NCBI GenBank assembly: GCA_943704525.1
Contig: CALSCQ010002432.1
Location: 1 to 19,630, forward strand
Source: Pigoraptor vietnamica
Taxonomy: Eukaryota > Opisthokonta > Filasterea
DNA length: 19,630 nucleotides
Reading direction: 5' to 3'
Part shown: one piece after another, positions 9,848-18,985 of the stretch
How positions within the stretch are numbered: position 1 is the stretch's first letter
Layout of the letters: the number at the start of each line of letters is the position of its first letter
Notes under the pieces: generated by a model
Databases searched by the model: none
The model's input: only the letters and a program-made list of their open reading frames with translations
Told to the model about the DNA's origin: nothing
Made by a program: the position numbers and the translations under genes

Positions 9848-12032
9848 ATGGCTGAGAGTGGCTATGATAGGGCAATGCGCCGCATTGAGCGGGCAAAGCG
9901 GAAGGCGCGCTCGGGTGTGTGGAAGAAGTGGCTCAGACGCACGGCACACGCGACGCACACATAACGTGCCGCACGATAACGAACACAACGCCACTTTTCT
10001 ATGCAGACGCCGACATTGTGCAAATGCCGACTAGCCACAAGCCCCCCCTATTTGTGCGCAGTGTCTCTAATACCGTTGAATGTCGCTCTAATAACCGTTG
10101 AATGTCGCCGGCTGCAGAGCTTGCGACGCCGTCGGACTGGCACAAGTACGGCTATGCATACGCAGACGCGTGGCTCGACCGTGTGCAGGACGGTGCACCG
10201 CGAATTGACTACGACGCAGTGTCGCGCGAGGCGTTCGTGGAGGGTGGGCAACTGCTCGCGGAGCGTCGGTTATGGGGGATGAGAGTAGAAGAGACACGTA
10301 GCATCCTCTTGCGTGTGTGTGCGCTGTTCCTCAAGCGAATGGCTGCGGCGCAGAGTACGAGTCGAAGGGCATTCCTGTTGTGATTACGGGCAATGTGACT
10401 GCGCGGTGGGCTGCGCACAGGAACTGGACGCTGCCGGTGGGTGTGTCAAAGTGGCCCTTTTGTTTGCGTTGCCGGACAGCGACGCGCGTGTGTGTGTATG
10501 TGTGTGTGTGTGTGTGTATGTATATGTGTGTGTATGTGTGGGTGTGGGGTGTGGGTGTGGTGTGGGTGTGTGCGTGAGTGTGGGTGTGTGTGTGTGTGTG
10601 CGACGAATGCGCCCGAGTATTGAGGGAACTGCTGTGCTGAGCGCTCTCTCCTGTCTGGGGCAGGAGCTCCTTCGCCGCTACGGGCGCGAGAAGTTCAAAC
10701 TTGGGCAGGACGACGACGGATACCCCGTCAAAGTGCGACTCGAGTACTATGCGCAGTACGCGTACAGCCGGACGCAGAGGTGCGTGTGGTCCACATTGTT
10801 GGGGCGTGCCGAAGTGCGTAGAGTTTGTTTCTCTGCCGCGTAACGGCGATGTTATACTCACTAAGTGTTGTTTGTGCGTGCGTGGCTGTGGTGCGTGTCA
10901 CTAATGCGCTGTGTGTGTGCGTAACGCAGGGATGACTCCCCGCTTTATATATTCGACAGGTATGAGGGAAGACGGCTGGCCACGTGACCTGGCGTTCATG
11001 GCGCTGCGTATTACACCACCAACACTCTTCATAACACCCGCACTCCTTCATATTAGACCTCGCTCGTACTTTTTTTTTCTCATCAATACCGTAATCGGCA
11101 CCCTCACACAACGGGCTCTTTCGACTCGCACAACTGTCCCCATTCTCCTCACACAATTTGCATTCACAGCACATTCGGCGACGCCGAGGGGAAGCGCGAC
11201 CTCCTCGGCGACTTCACCGTCCCAAAGTACTTTGACGAGGACCTCTTTGCGCTTGCGGGCGCGCGTCGTCGCCCTCCATACCGCTGGTTTGTGGTGGGTC
11301 CGCGGCGGTCGGGGACGGGCATCCACATCGACCCTCTCGGGACCAGCGCTTGGAACGCCCTCGTGTACGGGCACAAAAGGTGCGCCATCCACTGCGAACA
11401 TTCCTCTCTGCTACTACCGCTGTTGGCCACGCTGCGTTGCCGGCCTTTGTGCTGATTATGTCGCTTTTTCGCATGTTTGGACCTCTCAAGTAATGTGTAA
11501 CGTCCACCGTGTGTGCAGATGGGCGCTCTTCCCGCCGGGGACACCTCGCGAGCTCGTCTGTCCCAAACTTCCCGACGACGAGGGCATCACGTGGTTTGAG
11601 AATGTGTACCCGCGCACGCAGCGCAGCGACTGGCCCACACACCGCCCGCTCGAAATCCTCCAGCGGCCCGGCGAGACCGTCTTTGTGCCAGGCGGGTGGT
11701 GGCACGTCGTCGTCAACCTCGACGACACGGTTGCCGTGACGCAGAACTTCTGCTCCACCTCCAACTTTCGCTACGTGTGGCGGCGCACGCGAAAGGGCCG
11801 TCCCAAGCTCTCCGTGCGGTGGCTGGAGGCCCTTCGCGTCGCACGCCCCGACCTCGCGCGCGTGGCGGCGGCCGTGGACTCTGGCGCGATTGCCCCGGAT
11901 GTCCTGGACTTAGCCGAGCCGCAGTCGTCGTCGTCGTCGTCGTCGTCGTCGTCCGATTCCGATTCCGATGTGTCGGAATCGGACGGTGGGCGGGAACGGC
12001 GAGGGGGAGGCATGATGATGCGCGGGAGATGA
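9848..12032 (+). CDS. JMJD6: JMJD6-type JmjC Fe(II)/2-oxoglutarate oxygenase, 7 exons
   Basis: Orthologue of bifunctional arginine demethylase / lysyl hydroxylase JMJD6, a nuclear enzyme that hydroxylates splicing factors and is linked to Pol II pause release in animals. Exons: 9848-9914, 10118-10243, 10354-10436, 10664-10779, 10930-10959, 11170-11379, 11519-12032; all phases agree, giving 381 residues (human 403). The basic N-terminus [12 protein letters not shown] resembles the human one. Diagnostic segments include [65 protein letters not shown] and RGRPKLS. Fe(II) ligands are His193, Asp195 and His273, all present. The C-terminus has ten Ser encoded mainly by (TCG)n from 11925, then acidic SDSDSD, as in vertebrate JMJD6. 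Exon 5 is only 30 nt. It is convergent with NELF-B, 348 bp stop to stop. The ATG was chosen for the match to the JMJD6 N-terminus and the phase of exon 1. Confidence 0.95.
10065..10107. repeat. tandem duplication of a 21/22-bp unit near the 3' end of JMJD6 intron 1
   Basis: Two adjacent copies of CTCTAATA(A)CCGTTGAATGTCG, differing by one A, ending 10 bp before the acceptor at 10117. Confidence 0.85.
10489..10600. repeat. TG-rich imperfect microsatellite in JMJD6 intron 3
   Basis: Long run of TG with TATG and GGGTG interruptions, inside intron 10437-10663. Confidence 0.9.
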
Positions 12033-12380
12033 GAGGGCGGCCGTTGCTTCGCTTTCACTTCTATTGAGAGCTCACGTGACATCCGGGTTGGGTGCGACGA
12101 CGCTCTGTCGCTGCGTGAAGCGTTTCGCGCGGCCTGTGACCGAGCCGACGACATTAACAGCCTCCGTGCGCCACCCTCTGCGCTGCTGTGTTGCGTCCGC
12201 ATGACATTGTGGCAATGTAATTGGCTCGCTAATGCGAGTCACTGGCGTCTCGGCGTCACGCACGCGTTGCTTGCAAGGGTGCACTAATGTAAGATGATTG
12301 ATCGGAGGCCGCTTTGCTTCAACCCCTGTGGAATGTAGGTCCCAACCGAGTCAAACAAGCTGCGCTCGCATACACTCATT
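12033..12380. other. convergent 3' intergenic region between JMJD6 and NELF-B
   Basis: 348 bp carrying a TCACGTGA palindrome at 12072-12079. No AATAAA and no supported coding segment was seen. Confidence 0.5.
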
Positions 12381-14050
12381 TTAATCCACCTCCATAGGCG
12401 CAGCGCCATCGTACGATGCGGCCGACGTTGGTGACGCAACGCCCGCGGCCTTCAAGATTCGCGCGCGGTCTTCTTCTTTGAGCCTGTCTTTCAACCATAC
12501 GCTGCAGAGTTCGACGTACTTGCGCCCCACTTCGCCACCGTCGGGACTCTGCGACAGGGACACGGCGCCGGCGTAAGCATAAAGACGCAATACACCGGGC
12601 AGATACAGTGCATGGACGCGACAATGGCCTAGGAGGCGCGTGAAGGTGGCATGTCGACACGGGCACAGCATGGGACATGAAAATACATTCTCTAACACCG
12701 ACTGTTAAGGCAAACAGCCACATGCACACGCACTCTGGCGCGCGCATGCGCACACAACACGCGCAGACGCACCTCCGCCTCCTCTCTCTTGCCCGTTTCT
12801 GCCGCAGTTACAATTGCGCTGACCAATTCGTCGTCCGACTGAATTTTGGGGTGCGCCTCCGCCACGAGCCGAAGCAGTTGCAGGTGCGCAGCCTCAGAGT
12901 CACGTGAGATGGGGAGAAGGAAGCTGTGCAGCAGCGCCTTGTCAAAGCCCTTCATCGGTCGCTTGTCCTGCGGCGTAACACAGCGAACCGAGTCAGAGAA
13001 CACGCGTAACGCATGACGACACCACTGGACCGGCAGGAGGGCGCTCGAATAAAAAAACAACGAAGGTGTGTAACACAACAGGCGGAACGCGTGTGCGCTA
13101 TACCTTTTTGTGGGCCTGGATGACCACCGAGACGAGGGTCTGGACAAACGCCTCGTCGTTCGCCATGTTCGGACACTCGCGGAGCATCTTGAGCGAGCGG
13201 CTGACGGCAAAGAGGTCGCCTTGTTGCACGCGGTCGAACGTGTACATGCAGAACACCTGCGTGGGGGAGGGGACGAGGGTCAGCAGCTGGGCGTGTGGCA
13301 ACACCCCGCAGCGTGCATGCTTGAGTGTGCTGCCGTGCGTACACAGAGAGAGATGTGTGCGTGCGGATGACAGCTCAAAGTGTGTCTCCAATCCATGTGT
13401 CCCTATAGATATGCACGCACGCACAGCGCATCCCACGCACCCTCCGTGCCGTTTCGTCCGTGTCAATCCATCGCCTCATCACCGCCCTCCGATCGTCCGC
13501 AGACAAATGGGGCTCGCCAAATGCGCCATTTTTGCTGCGTTGCAACCCGTCAATGGACCCATGCACACGCCAACGATGGGGGCACATGCACGCCTCATTC
13601 ATACCTACATACACAAACGCACATACACACACATCTCCCATCACGACGTAGCACCCTAACCCCAACCCCTGCCCCACCGCAGTCCCTTCAGCACGTCCGC
13701 CGACGCGTCCTCGATCTTTTCGTTAGGCATTCGCATTGCGCGGAGCTGGTCGTCCACAATCATCGCAGCCACGCACGGCAGATACTCGCTCAGAAGCTTC
13801 GAGCTGTCTGGAAGCGCATATCGCCGCTCCGACAGCATGCGACCGGCCGCAGACGCCGTTGTTAGAAGGCGGCACATTGTGCGGATGCGGTTGTCGCTCT
13901 GCGGAACCCATTGCGTGTGTGCGGCGCTTGTATGAGTGAAGGTGAAAGCGCAAGGGTGACGGTGCGTGCTCATGCATGCTCAAGAATACGATTTGAATAG
14001 CAACACACTAATGCAGGTGATTACTAGAGACCTCTTTTACGGCTATCAGA

Positions 14051-14108
<58 letters not shown>

Positions 14109-15046
14109 CAGCTGAGCACGTACCACCAGCATCCGCTCCTTCTTCACAGCGCCCTGCACGGCCTCGAACAGCGCCATAGTCAGCGCATTCGTCGAATAGG
14201 GGTCGCGCAGTACCATCGCGAGGTCGCTGCGGGGGCAGAAGGCGCGTGTGAGTGTGTGATGTCCAAGGTAGCGTAAGTGCCGATTTCCACAATCGCACGG
14301 CGTGTCCTGTAAGTGCGCGTGCGCGCGAGAGTGTGTGTGCCAAGGCAAAATGCATGTCACACGTAGTGAATGCACGCGCGCGAGTGTGTGCGTTTCGCCG
14401 TAAAAATATGCGAGTCCGTGCAATGGCGCAATGGTGACGCACACCCACCCGACAAGCGCGTTCTCTGGCGGGTTGCTGGCCCTGCGCAGTATTTCCTCCA
14501 TTTTCTCCAGTTTGTTCGCATCGAACGCTCGGTCACGCACGCAGGCGTCGAGGTACGAAGCCAGCAGATAGCACGGATCCCGCGTGTGCAGCTGCCGCGC
14601 AATGACATCACGGATCAGCTCATACATAGAGAGGCGCGTCCACCACTTAACGTACGAAGAGACAGTGAGTGAAGTGTACATAAACATAGGACAATATGCG
14701 ATAGAAACGCCGCACAATTGTAATCGGGCGCATAAGTGACTGCGCGAATAGTGACTGCGTGTGCAAAGTAGAGTTGGCTGAGCACCACGACAGCCACCCA
14801 CATCCCCCACGCCCGCGTCGTGCAGCGCGAGCAGCAGTTCCGTGCGCAGCGAACAAAGCGGCAAATGGCCCTTGTTGCCCACGAGATACCGCAGCATCTT
14901 CAAAACGAGCTCGTACAGCTTGAACGACTGGCCGATTGTCGCCGCAAGCTCACGCACTTGGGGCATGCCGCGCCTGCGTTGGATATGCGCGTCAGTGGGA
15001 TGCTGAAGGACCCCGCCCTTCTATGTTGCGTCTTATGCGGTCTGTC

Positions 15047-15091
<45 letters not shown>

Positions 15092-16325
15092 TGTGCGTGC
15101 GCGTGCGTGTATGTATGCATGTTGGGAGGAGCGATAGAACCCATCAAAAGTGCGCGCCCACGCTTCAATCCACCATTTCACCCATGATATCTCTAACAGG
15201 CAAGAGCCCCACTCCTCGGACCCTCCCGCACGCACCTCTGCTTCGGCGCAGGCACACCAATACCCGTCATTTCATTCGCAGTGAGTTGGCGGTCGGCGTC
15301 CTCGAGATACTCTGTGAGCATGGCGCTTGTCTCGATGCGAAACACGGCGTCGTTTAATTCCCACATCTGACGACGCACCTCGATAGGCACATTCTGCGAA
15401 GGCGAGTGTTAGCCGCGCGATCAACGGAGGCCCACAAGGGAACATATGTGACACAAGGGCCGCACAGATTCACACATGCCGCCCACGCACACACACACGC
15501 ACGCAAGCACGCACGCACGCACTCGCACACACACCCCCACGCACTCACACATCTACATGGACACAACACAGAGATCACACCATGCGTTCCCCCACGCACC
15601 TTCCACTTATCCGCCGGCCATTGCACGAGTTCGCGCAGCATGTTCTCGGGGACAGCAGGCAATTTCACGAGTAGAGAGAAGATGACGGGCTGGAGCTCCT
15701 CGTTCGCGACATAAGGGAACGCGGCGTTGAGAATCGTGGTAAGACTGCGTCGCGGGTTCGTGAGCGTGTGTGTATGTACGCGTGTGTGTAGTGTGTGTAT
15801 GTGTATGCATGCACGGGTGCGTGCGTATGTGTCAGTGTCGCGCGTGCGTGTGTGTGTTTATGATATGTGACGTGCGTTAGAGAGGCAGAGAGGCGTTACA
15901 GTGAGTGAGGGCAACCGCACGCACGTGGACCAACCGGTGCGTGGCCTCGGCGTTTGCTTTAACGTCCGTCTCTCCCACTCTTCGCGATAGTTCGGCGCAG
16001 AGTGCGGCGAGGAGCCCGCTCGCAATGTCACCGCGCGGGATGCCGTGGAGGTCGAGAAGTGGCAAGACTGGCGCTGCAGAGGGAAGTGAGCACGGCCGCA
16101 AGGGAAGGCGCCGTCGCTCAAATCCAGGTGAGCGGAAGAGAATATGCGTGCCAACCGTGCGAAATGATGAGTGCAAAAGAGTCAATTCACGCATTACACG
16201 CACTTTACACACACACACACACACACGCACACACACCACATGCACACACGTACATACACACACACACATGCACACACACACACACACACCACATGCACAC
16301 ACACACACACACACACACACCACAT

Positions 16326-16366
<41 letters not shown>

Positions 16367-16631
16367 ACATGCACACACACACACACACACCACATGCACA
16401 CACACGCACACACACACACAAACTTGACACACTTGCGCTCACACACTCACATACACACGCTCACTACACGTGCGCGTGCGTACATCATTTGAGATTGGTA
16501 TCATTCAGCCCATTCTGCGCCTGGAACACGGCAATCGCCGACACGGGTTTGGCGGCCCTCGAGAGCGTCTCGCTTATGTGTGCGCGCCCCTCCGCACCCA
16601 CAAGCCGACGCGCGCCCTCCGCGCCCTCCAT
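12381..16631 (-). CDS. NELFB: negative elongation factor subunit B (NELF-B / COBRA1), 12 exons
   Basis: NELF-B is the scaffold subunit of the NELF complex that, with DSIF, holds promoter-proximal RNA polymerase II. Exons in coding order: 16631-16484, 16073-15935, 15744-15600, 15393-15236, 14973-14802, 14591-14449, 14226-14124, 13898-13678, 13534-13441, 13256-13104, 12967-12773, 12548-12381; about 612 codons (human 580). Matches to the animal protein: PLLDLHGIPRGD, EELQPVIFSLLVKLP, VRRQMWELNDAVF, SFKLYELVLKMLRYL, LRTELLLALHDAGVGD, LHTRDPC, LDACVRDRAFD, GDLAMVLRDPYSTNAL, EYLPCVAAMIVDDQ, and the C-terminal HLQLLRLVAEAHPK. All splice phases fit from exon 2 on. Exon 1 (VSAIAVFQAQNG, like human AIEQFQTENG) is convincing, but an in-frame TGA (16487-16485) sits one base before the only GT donor. 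The exon 2 donor (GTTGGT) was chosen by phase and alignment length. Family identity is strong; the exon 1-2 join is not. Confidence 0.92.
14052..14105. repeat. (CA)27 perfect microsatellite in NELF-B intron 7
   Basis: 54 bases of uninterrupted CA inside intron 13899-14123, close to the donor side on the sense strand. Confidence 0.97.
15051..15090. repeat. (TG)20 perfect microsatellite in NELF-B intron 4
   Basis: 40 bases of pure TG on the + strand inside intron 14974-15235. The sense strand therefore carries CA, opposite to intron 7. Confidence 0.97.
15480..15545. repeat. CA/GCAC-rich imperfect repeat in NELF-B intron 3
   Basis: Mixed CACACA and GCACGCACGCAC units inside intron 15394-15599. 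Confidence 0.8.
16207..16425. repeat. CA-rich minisatellite with recurrent CCACATGCACAC unit in NELF-B intron 1
   Basis: About 220 bp of CA repeat punctuated by at least four copies of CCACATGCACAC (near 16237, 16289, 16321 and 16365/16390). It fills much of the 410-nt first intron, the longest in the window. The His-Thr and Val-Cys frames across it are artefacts. Confidence 0.92.
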
Positions 16632-16727
16632 TGCAACACGCGACACGCACTGTCAATCCCACTCGAGGACAAAACCGCCCTCGGCTTCAGTTGAAGCAGC
16701 GCAGTCCACTAACAGACGAACGGATAG

Positions 16728-16735
16728 TGACGTCA
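16728..16735. promoter_or_regulatory. CRE/ATF palindrome TGACGTCA upstream of NELF-B
   Basis: Perfect 8-bp CRE, 97 bp upstream of the NELF-B start codon. It matches the bZIP (CREB/ATF) consensus; position is promoter-proximal. Function is inferred from the motif only. Confidence 0.35.
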
Positions 16736-16739
16736 TGGA

Positions 16740-18480
16740 TCAGTCGGCCGATCAGTCCGCCGTGGTGGCCACCCGACCGGCTCCATGCCGGCGGTACGGT
16801 AGTCACTGAGTCCGTCGCCGCCGGACAGTACTGAACTGAAGTGTCAGCTCTCGGAGCCGCCGGCGGCCCGCCGCCGTACACGGGCGGCCATCTGTGGTGA
16901 CCCGGCACTACACCAACCACTTGAAGGAGCACCGGCCACAGTCGGTATTATTTTACTTGGCATCGCCGGGCTTCTGCCAATTTGCCGGCACTGATCAGTC
17001 CTGGCCGGCTCAGTCGTTGCCGCCCTGCCAGTAGCTGTCCGTCCGTCAGCACCAGATGCAAGGGGCAGACCGCCGTCGGAGTGCAGGCTGGCTGCCGGGA
17101 CCGGCAATGTACAGCCAAGTTTGACTGTATGACCAAGTGGGGCCACTGGCACAGTACTGGCTCTGTCAGTGCCAAGTCAAAAAGCCGAGTGCCTCAGTGC
17201 ATCCATTGCAGCATTTCTGTATGTCACTGATGCATTGCTGGCTGATCCACGCAAGAAGTTTTTTTAATATACTCGGCCACTGCCGAATCGGCTGGCTGAT
17301 TACCCAGCCGACCAACGTCAACACTTCAGTCATGATCAGTTGCAACAAAATTCAACAGAATCAGCGGTCATGTCAGTGACGTTGCCGGCCAGGCTGGCTA
17401 TCCCGGCTGGCAATGGTCGTGACTGATCAGTCACACCCAGCCTTGCCACGCTGGCAGTGTCTTCAGTTCCGGCAGAGCACCTGTTGATGATGCCGGTGCC
17501 ATGCTGAGCCGGTGCACCTGTTCACGACTTCCGCAGAAAATGTAAAAGCAAGAGTTCAGTGTCAGGCGAATGGGTGCCTGGCATATTTCTTGTCAAATAA
17601 AACAAGGACTCCCCCGCCGTAAACGCCGGCCAGCTTTAACACTGAGTCAGTGAGGGCAGATTGATTCGTGGGGTCAGTTGCCGGCCCATTTTGCAGTGCC
17701 GGCGCCAGTGTCCACTGCAGGTCCTGCTCAGTGCATCTGCCGGTGGCTGGCGGACTATAGCCGGTCCTGACTTGATGCCTGCTCACAGCAACTGTGTTGT
17801 GAATGCTCTAGATAAGCTACTTGGCTAACTGTGCCAGCGGTAACTCTGATGCCATCTGCCAACTGGCACTGACAGATCCCCTGCTGAAGGCCGATTCAGT
17901 GCACGGCCAACTGAAACTGCAAAGGCAATCATGAATCCGGCCGCTTCTGCCCTTCTGGTATTGATCTCCCGGCTGTGGGTGCCGACTGACTGGGTCCTGG
18001 GCAGCACCAGACTGTCGGTGTAGCTAGTGTCGGCCGGTAGTTTCAGTTCAGTAACTGAGCTGACTGGCACTGGGCAACAAGCAGTGACCAGCATGTCCAG
18101 TCACTGAGTCTGGTTAGTTTTAAAGCCATAACAGACATGGCTTGACAATTGCTTTCACATCGACTCAGTCAGCAAGACATGGCCGCTCTGTGGCCCATTA
18201 TGACAAGTGCAACATTGCAGTTCCTATCATGGGCCAGCTGGCCGACGACCCAGCCACCGTGCTGGCGATCAGACTCAGTGGCGGCCCGGAACCATGCCAG
18301 CCTGCCGGGCAAGAAGTTCTGACAATACATCAAGTCACTGACAGACAAGTTCTTTGAGGATGCATTCATCTGCCGTGTCGCCGTCAGTGCCGCGGCGGCT
18401 GGCCCGGCTGGCGCCGGCGCTGGGGCCCGGCCGGCGGAGCCGTCACCGTCACTGGCGGCCGCCATCTCGTGTTACCCTGT
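16740..18480. other. non-coding block saturated with TCAGT/ACTGA and GCCGG words
   Basis: About 1.75 kb without a plausible gene; the few open frames are short and show no family features. The pentamer TCAGT and its complement ACTGA occur roughly thirty times by eye, against about three expected in random sequence. GCCGG/CCGGC is also very frequent, often as CTGCCGGC or GGCCGG. The units are scattered in both orientations and are not in a fixed period. Composition differs sharply from the coding half and from the block after 18986. Confidence 0.6.
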
Positions 18481-18622
18481 TTGACAATGGGTGACATGTC
18501 CAGATCTTGGTGATTTGAGGGGCCCCGAAAATTTGGGCCAACGACGGACAAATTTTCAATTCAGTGCCAAACCAATGCAATTAGCCATTTTAGCACGATG
18601 CACGCTCAGCCGCTGAACCGAC

Positions 18623-18625
<3 letters not shown>
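18481..18625. other. short transitional non-coding stretch
   Basis: AT-richer sequence between the TCAGT block and the microsatellite; nothing recognisable. Confidence 0.4.
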
Positions 18626-18683
<58 letters not shown>

Positions 18684-18684
18684 G

Positions 18685-18747
<63 letters not shown>
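18626..18747. repeat. compound microsatellite (CA)n(CT)n in two tandem copies
   Basis: A CA run passing into a CT run, a short CACGCACG spacer, then a second longer CA run passing into CT. The two halves look like a duplication of one compound array. Confidence 0.95.
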
Positions 18748-18752
<5 letters not shown>

Positions 18753-18985
18753 TGTTACGCCCGCCTCAATTCGAAACACGAACTGATAACGTGCAGCACT
18801 GTTAGGAAGCGAGCTCGCGCTTCCTGGGGACAGGCAGTCGTAGCCGACGAAGCTAGCAAGAGCTCGGCAGGATCACTTGGTCGGGTCGAAGCGACGAATG
18901 AAGTGGAGCGCGGCGCGAAGCACGGTAGAAAGGTAGAACTTGCACGCGGGAACTTGCGGAACGAAGAGCGCGCCCTGGCACAAAA
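18748..18985. other. non-coding stretch with a near-perfect hairpin
   Basis: Holds an inverted repeat at 18805-18824: GGAAGCG and CGCTTCC arms around AGCTCG. The AGCTCG word recurs near 18862. No gene, tRNA or snRNA was recognised. Confidence 0.4.

Noticed and set aside
1582-16425. A rule that intronic dinucleotide repeats always carry TG on the sense strand
   Set aside because: It holds for the F-box, reductase, ATPAF1 and JMJD6 introns but fails in NELF-B: intron 4 (15051-15090) and intron 2 (about 15765-15805) carry CA on the sense strand.
16207-16425. CRISPR-like array of CCACATGCACAC units
   Set aside because: The 'spacers' are themselves CA repeat of irregular length, and the locus is a spliceosomal intron.
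16194-16446. Long Val-Cys / His-Thr open frames
   Set aside because: They are translations of CA/TG repeats in NELF-B intron 1, as are similar frames near 4841, 10489, 14052 and 15051.
16485-16487. Selenocysteine reading of the NELF-B TGA
   Set aside because: No known selenoprotein in this family and no SECIS-like structure was looked for or seen; sequence error or splice misplacement is simpler.
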